Below, piece after piece: positions 49,225 through 56,015 of a stretch of DNA of 64,000 nucleotides. Source of the DNA: Glaciecola sp. 33A (GTDB taxonomy: Bacteria; Pseudomonadota; Gammaproteobacteria; Enterobacterales; Alteromonadaceae); contig NZ_PJAR01000035.1 in NCBI RefSeq assembly GCF_002836745.1, positions 1 through 64,000 on the forward strand, read 5' to 3'. The notes beneath the pieces were generated by a model. It saw nothing but the letters and a program-made list of their open reading frames with translations. It was not told where the DNA came from and made no database searches. Numbering within the stretch: the stretch's first letter is position 1; every line of letters starts with the position of its first letter. Made by a program: the position numbers and the translations under genes.

Positions 49225-49974
49225 TTGCGACTCATGGTTTCTGTGTTACTTAGCGCATTGCTCCTTGCCGCTTGCCTGCCTGTTCAGACACCCGATACTA
49301 CCGCGACTTTACATAAGGACAATATTGAGCCTTGGTATAAAAGTGCGGAATCTTTTTTTTTAAACCCTAAGAATAATCAAAGTACGGTTGAGTTTGCAGA
49401 GCAATTGCAAGCATTGGTGGCTGAGCCTGATGCCGCTTTAAGTAACGACTTAGCAAAACAGGCACCGCAAAATCTGCCTTACACCTTTACCAATGATTCG
49501 ATAGCATTGTTGGACAGCGCAAAGGCACTGAACCTACTTCCTGCAAAAATCGATTTATTAGAAAAGAAAATACACCTTTTTTGGGCACATCAATTTGGTT
49601 TTTATGGCGATGTGTTTTTGAGTGACCGTGACCAACAACATATCGACAAAAATTCAGAATATAAGGATTATCTGCAGTCGCTGTCGAAACTAGCGCAAAT
49701 GTACCCGGCTTTTCACAAAGGTAGGACAGAGATTTATGCAGCGGATAACGAAACGAAACTGTTGGCTTTTAGCCGCATATACAAAAATACTAGGGTGTTT
49801 ATAGCCGTAAATTTGTCTTTTGAAACCCATGAAATACCCCTGCCATTTGGCTTTATGTCCTCTACCAAAGTCCTTATGTGGGAATCTGATAATATACAGC
49901 TACGAGAATTCGTGACTCAATCGGCTATTTCGATCGCACCATATACAAGCGCAATAATGATTGTTGGCGGTTAG
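49225..49974 (+). CDS. Lipoprotein resembling the C-terminal domain of GH13 alpha-amylases
   Basis: A 249-residue protein starting at TTG (49225) with AAGGAAG seven bases upstream; an ATG three codons later is too far from that site. The signal peptide VSVLLSALLLAACLP ends in the lipobox L-A-A-C, so it is probably membrane-anchored. Residues ~150-249 (LSKLAQMYPAFHKGRTEIYA, LLAFSRIYKNTRVFIAVNLS, then an A-P-Y-T-S-A-I-M-I end) resemble the tail of the barrel plus the C-terminal beta domain of GH13 amylases. The catalytic barrel itself is absent. It may be a truncated enzyme kept as a binding or accessory protein. Similarity is by eye and moderate. Confidence 0.6.
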   Translation: MRLMVSVLLSALLLAACLPVQTPDTTATLHKDNIEPWYKSAESFFLNPKNNQSTVEFAEQLQALVAEPDAALSNDLAKQAPQNLPYTFTNDSIALLDSAKALNLLPAKIDLLEKKIHLFWAHQFGFYGDVFLSDRDQQHIDKNSEYKDYLQSLSKLAQMYPAFHKGRTEIYAADNETKLLAFSRIYKNTRVFIAVNLSFETHEIPLPFGFMSSTKVLMWESDNIQLREFVTQSAISIAPYTSAIMIVGG

Positions 49975-50191
49975 CCTGCTACGCTGCTTTTTAACAAATA
50001 AATAATGTGTAAAACATTGTTCATTACAATCCATTTCTACTGTCGGATTTCTTTACACACAGTAACTGAGCGTTCAGTCTAAATTAAATTATTCTATGAT
50101 TTTCAATCGCATACCACATTGGCACAGGATGTGCTTATGAGTAATTAGTGTTCAAATAAACACACAAGCACTCAATAAAAAAACAAATAGC

Positions 50192-50223
50192 CGATTAAAG
50201 ATACAAGTTTAATCGTCTTTTTT
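50192..50223 (+). promoter_or_regulatory. Terminator-like hairpin in the leader of the PEP-CTERM gene
   Basis: An 8-bp perfect stem CGATTAAA/TTTAATCG (50192-50199, 50208-50215) with an 8-base loop is followed by TCTTTTTT. It ends only 19 bases before the ATG at 50243, with the AAGGAAA ribosome site at 50229 after it. A transcript starting upstream must read through it, so it could act as an attenuator; it could also be the end of the upstream lipoprotein transcript with an undetected start inside the hairpin. The 268-bp gap 49975-50242 has no gene. Confidence 0.55.
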
Positions 50224-50242
50224 ACACTAAGGAAAATTCAAA

Positions 50243-50872
50243 ATGAACAAAAAATCTTTTAGTGCACTAGTTACTGCGACTATTCTAGGTATGCTGCTAA
50301 CAACATCCGCTAACGCTAATTTAATTCAAAATGGTGGCTTCGAAGCAACACCAACTGACTCTGCAATTGGTGGCAGTGGCTTCTGGCGGTACTACTCTGC
50401 AAACGATATTACGGGCTGGAGCGGAAGTAATTTAGAGCTTTGGACTAATAACGGTCAATATGAAGGTGAGGTTCACGCTGAGCTAAATGCTCACCGATCT
50501 ACCAACACTGCATGGAGCATCTTTCAGACGTTTAGTACCATTAGCGGCCAAAGTTATGACTTATTTTTTGCCTACAAAGCACGCAGAGGCAACAGTGAAG
50601 GCAGCAGTGAGGTGTTTAGTGTAGGTGTTGCTGATGAGTTATGGACGGTCAATGATCACGTTACAAATACATGGAAAACGTTCTCAAAAAGTTTTGTTGC
50701 CACCAGCGCTATGACAACTCTTACTTTTACAGCAATTACTCCAGCAACAGGTACGTTGGGTAATTTCCTTGACGACATACGCGTAACAGTTCCTGAGCCA
50801 GGCGCTCTAGCATTGTTAGGTTTAGGTCTGTTAGGACTTGGTATAGCAAGAAAGAGAAACAAACGCGCTTAA
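50243..50872 (+). CDS. PEP-CTERM sorting-domain protein
   Basis: A 209-residue exported protein. The signal peptide is KKSFSALVTATILGMLLTTS ending near ANANL. A beta-rich extracellular domain begins LIQNGGFEATPTDSAIGGSG, contains GWSGSNLELWTNNGQYEGEV, and resembles the carbohydrate-binding-like 'N-G-x-F-E' fold of DUF642/choice-of-anchor C proteins. The C-terminal sorting signal is VPEPGALALLGLGLLGLGIA followed by RKRNKR. PEP-CTERM proteins are processed by exosortase, usually alongside exopolysaccharide; no exosortase is in this window. It is monocistronic with a strong terminator. Confidence 0.92.
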   Translation: MNKKSFSALVTATILGMLLTTSANANLIQNGGFEATPTDSAIGGSGFWRYYSANDITGWSGSNLELWTNNGQYEGEVHAELNAHRSTNTAWSIFQTFSTISGQSYDLFFAYKARRGNSEGSSEVFSVGVADELWTVNDHVTNTWKTFSKSFVATSAMTTLTFTAITPATGTLGNFLDDIRVTVPEPGALALLGLGLLGLGIARKRNKRA

Positions 50873-50888
50873 TCCGCTTTTGAAGTGC

Positions 50889-50926
50889 GCCCCGAAAGTG
50901 AGAGATAACTTTCGGGGCTTTTTTTT
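50889..50926 (+). terminator. Intrinsic terminator after PEP-CTERM gene
   Basis: An 11-bp perfect stem GCCCCGAAAGT/ACTTTCGGGGC (50889-50899, 50908-50918) with an 8-base loop is followed by T8. Confidence 0.95.
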
Positions 50927-50952
50927 GTGGCTAGGCAACTCTGTCTGAGCCA

Positions 50953-50984
50953 GTGACCAACTGACCAACTGACCTACTGACCTA
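50953..50984. repeat. 8-bp tandem repeat across the MbnH-type stop codon
   Basis: Four 8-bp units (GTGACCAA, CTGACCAA, CTGACCTA, CTGACCTA) span 50953-50984. The third unit contains the stop of the minus-strand MbnH-like gene. Eight is not a multiple of three, so copy changes would alter the last residues and the stop. Confidence 0.9.
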
Positions 50985-52119
50985 TAAACGAATAATCCGT
51001 TAAACTCTCTAAAAAGTTCAACAAATCCTGTTTTTCTTCATCTGTAATATCAAAGCCTTGTACAAAGGGGCTCTTAAGTGGGTTGTTAACGCCATCGCCC
51101 CTTCCACCAGCAGCATAAATATCGATTACCTCTGACATTGTTGCCACCGAACCGTCGTGCATAAAGGGAGCTGTCAGCATGATATTGCGTAATGTTGGCG
51201 CTCTGAACTTACCTCGATGTTTTGGATTGAAGGTGATATCTGCCAATCCTTGATCGCCATTGGCATAACTGCCCTCTCCATCGATGTCATACAGACCAGT
51301 ATTGTGAAAGGAAACTAGATCTAACTTTTGAAAAGCATGCTTACTCGACTGCGTAAAATTAAAGCCGCCATGACAGTGAAAGCACTCTAGCTTTTCTGAA
51401 AAAAACAAATCCATACCGCGAATAGCGGATGCTGACAACGCTTCATCCTCATTAAAATAGGCATAACGGTCAAAATTTGAATTAAATGACGTTAAGCTTC
51501 TTACGTAACTCGCTAGTGCTTTTACAATGTGGTCGAAATTAACCTGCGTGCTGTCAAAAGCCACTTTGATGTCATCAGAATAGTCGCCCAGCCTCGCTAG
51601 GATCTCCTCCTCGTTACCGGTCACGCCCATCTCTACCGGTGTTTCATTAAATAGCGGTATCATGATCTGATTTTCAACTTTGCCCAAAGCATCGTGGGCC
51701 CAAGTAAAACTGCCGTTGTAAGCAACATTAACTAAGGCCATCGAATTGCGTTTTAAACTCTCACCGGTAGTGCCAACAGATGATTTTTTAGGCTCTGCAA
51801 AGGCAAAGGCTTTTATATGACAAGAAGCGCATGATTGTTGTTGATTAACCGATAAACGCATGTCATTGAATAAACGCTCACCCAATGCGACTTTCTCCAT
51901 TGTCATCGGGTTGTCGACAGGAACGCTAGGCGCGGGAAAGCCAGCCGGTATATTCCATACATACGGCGTTGCTTTGTTTTGCGGCGAACAGCCACTAGTC
52001 GCCAACACTACAGTAGCGCAAATTAACGTTAAATTAAAAGGCCTATACAAGGGCTTATGCAAGGGCTTATGCAAGCGCTCATGTAAGCGCTTATTTAAGA
52101 GCTTGTGTAAAAACAGCAT
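50974..52119 (-). CDS. MbnH-type di-haem cytochrome c peroxidase family protein
   Basis: A 381-residue exported protein of the MauG/cytochrome c peroxidase superfamily. It has two c-type haem motifs, CASCH (QQQSCASCHIKAFAFA) and CFHCH (KLECFHCHGGFNFT), and the late segment APTLRNIMLTAPFMHDGSV with a conserved Met and His. Such di-haem enzymes beside MbnP oxidise a Trp of MbnP to kynurenine, creating a copper site. The lipobox-like LATSGC indicates outer-leaflet anchoring. The N-terminus is unusual, a basic LHxP repeat (KRLHERLHKPLHKPLYRP) encoded by a 12-bp tandem repeat. Its start overlaps the MbnP-like gene end by 29 bases, so the two are coupled. Haem loading would need the ccm operon of this window. 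Confidence 0.9.
   Translation of the reverse strand: MLFLHKLLNKRLHERLHKPLHKPLYRPFNLTLICATVVLATSGCSPQNKATPYVWNIPAGFPAPSVPVDNPMTMEKVALGERLFNDMRLSVNQQQSCASCHIKAFAFAEPKKSSVGTTGESLKRNSMALVNVAYNGSFTWAHDALGKVENQIMIPLFNETPVEMGVTGNEEEILARLGDYSDDIKVAFDSTQVNFDHIVKALASYVRSLTSFNSNFDRYAYFNEDEALSASAIRGMDLFFSEKLECFHCHGGFNFTQSSKHAFQKLDLVSFHNTGLYDIDGEGSYANGDQGLADITFNPKHRGKFRAPTLRNIMLTAPFMHDGSVATMSEVIDIYAAGGRGDGVNNPLKSPFVQGFDITDEEKQDLLNFLESLTDYSFIGQ
52045..52104. repeat. 12-bp tandem repeat at the start of the MbnH-like gene
   Basis: Five 12-bp units (for example ATGCAAGGGCTT, ATGCAAGCGCTC, ATGTAAGCGCTT) encode alternating Lys/Arg-Leu-His residues before the signal helix. The repeat is in frame, so copy changes lengthen or shorten the basic n-region. 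Part of it overlaps the 3' end of the MbnP-like gene. Confidence 0.92.
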
Positions 52120-53107
52120 TGCGCTTCAAATTTTCGACTAGTTCATTACAGGTAGTATTATCAATTCCTGAAAACATACAACTGGTTTTTCTGGTTAACG
52201 CCATGTTTTTGATTATTTCATCAAGGTGAATGCTGATATTAATGTGGACCTTCTTTATAGCTGCGTTGTATTTCGCCGAGTCATTGCTTTGTGGTATATC
52301 CAAAACCTGAATCGAATTTGATGGCAACACAATATCCACCGCGGTCACATTAGCTTGAGCACACGGTGCTTTTGGCCCGCGTACCATGGCGGCAGATACA
52401 CACCCAACGCTGCCTAAATGAAATGACCATGAATCACCCGTGTCATTTTGCATATCCCAGCGAATAAATTTATAACCATTGCGCCACGCCCAAAACATCG
52501 AAGAATCATTCAACGGCGAAGCTTGAATTAAAGGGTTTTGGTGATTAATAGCGAACGGGACGCCCACATTAAAAGTCAGAGACAAAGGCGTTTGGTCCTT
52601 TATACCATCTGCACCCTCTATACCTTCAATAACATCTATACCACCTATACCGTCAATAACATCTATATCATCTATACCACCTATACCACCTATACCACCT
52701 ATACCACCTATACCCTCAATACCCTCAATACCCTCAATATCTTCAATCACGCCTGTTAATGACATATTCACCGTCGTTTTTTTGCAATCTACATTATACC
52801 TAATCATAGCAACCTGCTGGCTTTGCCAATCGTTATCGTCTAGGATTATGGGATGGGTATTGTTAATTGAAAGCTGACTAAAAAACATCGCTAATTCTGA
52901 TACATACCACTGAGCATTGTTTATCTTGAGGGGCTGCTCACATTGAATAGGTAAGCCTTTAAAATGCGGTGTAAAGGCAATGGTGACCGCAGTAGACATT
53001 GTTGCAGCCATACTTATCTTTGCGTCAAGGTTATCTTGCGATTGAGTTGGCGATTCAGGCGCAGGCGAGCAGCCGCCGATAATGATGGCACTCGCTAGTA
53101 ATAACAT
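52091..53107 (-). CDS. MbnP-family copper/kynurenine protein (metallo-mystery pair partner)
   Basis: From the ATG at 53107 the ~338-residue protein has a lipoprotein signal MLLLASAIIIGGCSPAPE. A longer open frame to 53242 would overlap the divergent gene and lacks support. The body matches the MbnP/'four-Cys metallo-mystery' family: MFFSQLSINNTHP, VGVPFAINHQNPLIQASPL, SMFWAWRNGYKFIRWDMQN with the conserved Trp residues, and FHLGSVGCVSAAMV. Several Cys pairs are visible. In known members the partner di-haem enzyme converts one Trp to kynurenine to bind copper. Uniquely, a 48-residue run of I-x-x tripeptides is inserted in the domain by a 9-bp repeat. The C-terminal 29 bases overlap mbnH. Confidence 0.85.
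   Translation of the reverse strand: MLLLASAIIIGGCSPAPESPTQSQDNLDAKISMAATMSTAVTIAFTPHFKGLPIQCEQPLKINNAQWYVSELAMFFSQLSINNTHPIILDDNDWQSQQVAMIRYNVDCKKTTVNMSLTGVIEDIEGIEGIEGIGGIGGIGGIGGIDDIDVIDGIGGIDVIEGIEGADGIKDQTPLSLTFNVGVPFAINHQNPLIQASPLNDSSMFWAWRNGYKFIRWDMQNDTGDSWSFHLGSVGCVSAAMVRGPKAPCAQANVTAVDIVLPSNSIQVLDIPQSNDSAKYNAAIKKVHINISIHLDEIIKNMALTRKTSCMFSGIDNTTCNELVENLKRNAVFTQALK
52601..52749. repeat. 9-bp tandem repeat inside the MbnP-like gene
   Basis: About sixteen 9-bp units (TATACCACC, TATACCCTC and variants) encode consecutive tripeptides I-E-G, I-G-G, I-D-V and I-D-G on the minus strand. Four adjacent units are identical. The insert stays in frame for any copy number and lies just before the segment that leads to the F-A-I-N-H core. 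Confidence 0.95.
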
Positions 53108-53108
53108 T

Positions 53109-53162
53109 TTTACATTTACCAACACGTTTACATTTGCAAAAACGCTTAAATTTTCGAATGAA
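53109..53162. repeat. 18-bp tandem repeat in the divergent intergenic region
   Basis: Two near-identical 18-bp units (TTTACATTTACCAACACG and TTTACATTTGCAAAAACG) and a third degenerate unit lie between the MbnP-like start and the divergent LVIVD gene. Both promoters must lie in or near this 88-bp interval, so copy number could affect expression of either gene. Confidence 0.85.
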
Positions 53163-53195
53163 GATGGTATTGAATACAAAATAAACGGAACCACT

Positions 53196-55970
53196 ATGAA
53201 AAGAACGTTGTTTAGTTTACGCATCTTACTTGTAATTGCCACAGGGATTTGTGCATCAGCAAACGCGCATACCGATCATGACAAAGCGCGCTTTGTTGCC
53301 CAAAAAGGTGTTGATGCGGGCAATTGTAAAAACCGTTTTAGACCTTGTGCATCAATTGGATATGCAGCACAACAAGCCAACAAAGGTGATGTGGTTTTAG
53401 TTGCACAGGGCAATTACGAATTAAGTAAATTTGAGGATATTTTTTATCTTATTAGCGATATTGTTCCTGCACTCGGGGGGTTTCAAACCCTAGATAACTA
53501 TCAAGTACAAAACCCGCAAGCTTTTGTAACTACCTTGCAAGGTGTGCCGCTGCAATACGCTGATCAATTATATCAAAAAGGCTTTAATGTTATTGTCGAT
53601 ACCAAAGGCCAGAATTCGGCAACCGCACTGGCATTAGATAAAAGTCTTGATGCGGTCAACGCAATGTATCAGTCGCAAGCCGAAACCGCGTGTGTAGACG
53701 GCTTCGCAGGACAATTCCCGTGCAATAATATGTCTCTTTTAGCGCATATTCCGGTCAGTGATTTTCCTACCAATAGCACCAATGCTAATGATATTTGGGG
53801 CCATGTCGACCTCAACACGATGAAAGAATATGCATTGCTAGGCTTACGTCGAGGTATCGCATTGGTGGATGTTTCAGACCCCATAAACCCGATCATTATC
53901 AATGCAATTCAAGGTCAAAACACCACTTGGCGTGATATTAAAGTACTTCAGTATTTCAATCCCGACGCCAACAAATGGGAGGCCTACGCTTATGCAACAG
54001 CCGACAATACCTCTGAGGGCTTAAGCATTATAAATTTAAGCAACCCAGAAACTGGCTTAATCTTGGTCGGTCGCGATGTAAATGATGCCTCAGCCCACAA
54101 TATTTATATTTCCAATGTCGATTATGGACTCAACATTAACAATTCAACGGCCTTACCCCAAGTCCATATATTGGGTTCTAATCAATTTGGCGGTGCAATG
54201 CGCAGCTATAGCCTGACCGATCCGGAACAACTCCAACCCACTTATATTCTTTCCGGAGCCACTCGCAGCGATTATTCACACGACGCATCATCATTTTTAG
54301 TCAATGACGAACGCGCTGAGCGTGATTGTGTTAACACCACATCGGCCGGCTGCACTGTTCTGCTCGACTTCAATGAACAAACATTGCGACTATGGGACCA
54401 TTCCAACCTTGGAAGTGCTGTTGAGTTATCCGCGATTAGTTATCCAGATGCAGAATACACGCATTCAGGTTGGTGGAGTGAAGACCGTCAATATGTGATT
54501 TTACATGACGAACTCGACGAACAAAGAAGAGGGTTAAATACAACGGTTCATATTTTTGATATTTCTGATTTAAACCAGCCAACACTAGTATCTACATGGA
54601 GTGGCCCAACGCGCGCTATTGATCACAATGGCTTTGTTCGTGGCAACAAATATTACATGTCCAATTATGAGCGCGGCGTAACAATACTCGACTTATCAAA
54701 CCCATTAGCACCCGCTGAACTGGGTTATTTTGATACTTTCCCATCGTCGACTAATGCTTCATTTAACGGTGTTTGGGGTGTGTATCCTTATCTGCCCTCA
54801 GGCATTATATTGGCCAGTGATATACAAGGCGGTTTGTATATTTTAAAAGATGAAACCAACAACACCGCAAGAGACGATATTAACTTCTCATCTGCGTTAT
54901 ATGAGGTAACAGAAGGCGGCATGGTCGATATATCCGTCATACGCTCAGGCACACGAGCGGTTTCGGTTGATTATAAAATCCTGCGGGGCGCAGCAAGTGG
55001 CAATGACTTTTTAGCCCAAGAGAGCGGCACACTCACTTGGAATGCCGGCGACTCCGTTGCACAAACCATTAGCATTGAAGCGCTTGATGACGGCAATGGT
55101 GAAGGACTTGAGTCACTATTTATTCGCTTAGAAAATGCATCACCGAGTGCTGAACTAGCGACGCCAAATATTGCCAAAATAGATATTAAAAGTTTAACCG
55201 GTCTCGCATCTTCAATCATGCTGGATCAAGACACCTTGACTGTAAAAGAAACTGACACCAGCATTACGCTAACAGTGACTCGGTCTGGCGATCCTGCTCT
55301 CAGTGCAGCCGTCGGTTTACGTATTGAAAATGGCTCCGCCCAAGCGGAGGCTGATGTCACGTTAGCGATCAACACGCTGGAGTGGGCTGCAGGCGAATTA
55401 GGCGACCGAAGTTTTGCTATTACGATCGTCAATGATGACGTAAACGAGGAAAATGAAAGCTTCGCCCTTGTCTTAGACAATCCTCAAAACGTCACGATTG
55501 CAGGTTCAGATCGCGTTACCGTCACTATTCGTGATGATGACTCAAATCAAGCGCCGCAAGTAAACACTGAAAGTAGTTTGAATGTGAACACCCGTCAATC
55601 AATTACATTAACAGCCTCGGCGACTGATCCTGAGGGGCAGAGCATGACATTTACTTGGGCACAAACATCAGGAACAAACGTGACGTTGGCAAACGCCGAC
55701 AGTTTGTCAGTGAGCTTTACCGCGCCTGATACAGCTACCAGCTTAGGCTTCACTTTCACTGCAACTGACGACTTCGGCGTTGCCACTTCAATGAGTGTTA
55801 ACGTGACTGTTGAAGCGCCAACACCGGCCCCTTTGCCGGTGCCAACACCCGTAAATGCGACTAGTTCAGGTGGCGGAGCAATTTGGTTAATCAATATTTT
55901 ACTTTTATTAACCTTGGTGAGAAGAGTGAAAATAATAAATTTGACCCAATATAGCGATAAAGAGTATTAA
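53196..55970 (+). CDS. Choice-of-anchor B / LVIVD-repeat surface protein with Calx-beta domains and a GlyGly-CTERM-like tail
   Basis: From the ATG at 53196 (GGAA five bases upstream) this is a 924-residue exported protein. Its signal peptide is KRTLFSLRILLVIATGICAS. After ANAHTDHDKARFV comes a short beta-helix-like module (CASIGYAAQQANKGDVVLVA). The choice-of-anchor-B domain follows, with LVIVD-type repeats (GIALVDVSDPINPIIINAI, GVTILDLSNPLAPAELGYF) expected to form a beta-propeller. Two Calx-beta domains, a PKD/cadherin-like domain (VTLANADSLSVSFTAPDTAT) and a Pro-rich stalk end in SSGGGAIWLINILLLLTLV with a basic tail, a rhombosortase-type GlyGly-CTERM signal. It is divergent from the MbnP/MbnH pair and may share its regulation. 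No catalytic function is evident. Confidence 0.85.
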   Translation: MKRTLFSLRILLVIATGICASANAHTDHDKARFVAQKGVDAGNCKNRFRPCASIGYAAQQANKGDVVLVAQGNYELSKFEDIFYLISDIVPALGGFQTLDNYQVQNPQAFVTTLQGVPLQYADQLYQKGFNVIVDTKGQNSATALALDKSLDAVNAMYQSQAETACVDGFAGQFPCNNMSLLAHIPVSDFPTNSTNANDIWGHVDLNTMKEYALLGLRRGIALVDVSDPINPIIINAIQGQNTTWRDIKVLQYFNPDANKWEAYAYATADNTSEGLSIINLSNPETGLILVGRDVNDASAHNIYISNVDYGLNINNSTALPQVHILGSNQFGGAMRSYSLTDPEQLQPTYILSGATRSDYSHDASSFLVNDERAERDCVNTTSAGCTVLLDFNEQTLRLWDHSNLGSAVELSAISYPDAEYTHSGWWSEDRQYVILHDELDEQRRGLNTTVHIFDISDLNQPTLVSTWSGPTRAIDHNGFVRGNKYYMSNYERGVTILDLSNPLAPAELGYFDTFPSSTNASFNGVWGVYPYLPSGIILASDIQGGLYILKDETNNTARDDINFSSALYEVTEGGMVDISVIRSGTRAVSVDYKILRGAASGNDFLAQESGTLTWNAGDSVAQTISIEALDDGNGEGLESLFIRLENASPSAELATPNIAKIDIKSLTGLASSIMLDQDTLTVKETDTSITLTVTRSGDPALSAAVGLRIENGSAQAEADVTLAINTLEWAAGELGDRSFAITIVNDDVNEENESFALVLDNPQNVTIAGSDRVTVTIRDDDSNQAPQVNTESSLNVNTRQSITLTASATDPEGQSMTFTWAQTSGTNVTLANADSLSVSFTAPDTATSLGFTFTATDDFGVATSMSVNVTVEAPTPAPLPVPTPVNATSSGGGAIWLINILLLLTLVRRVKIINLTQYSDKEY

Positions 55971-56015
55971 TAAACACGGTATAGTACACCTAAATCAACC
56001 CCAAAAGGCACCTCA

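Noticed and set aside
52538-52759. Plus-strand open frame of Tyr-Thr-Ile repeats opposite the MbnP-like gene
   Set aside because: It is the mirror of the 9-bp repeat in the minus-strand gene and has no independent coding support.
53108-53242. N-terminal extension of the MbnP-like protein to 53242
   Set aside because: It would overlap the divergent gene and its promoter, adds non-signal residues ahead of a clear lipoprotein signal, and partly reflects the 18-bp repeat.
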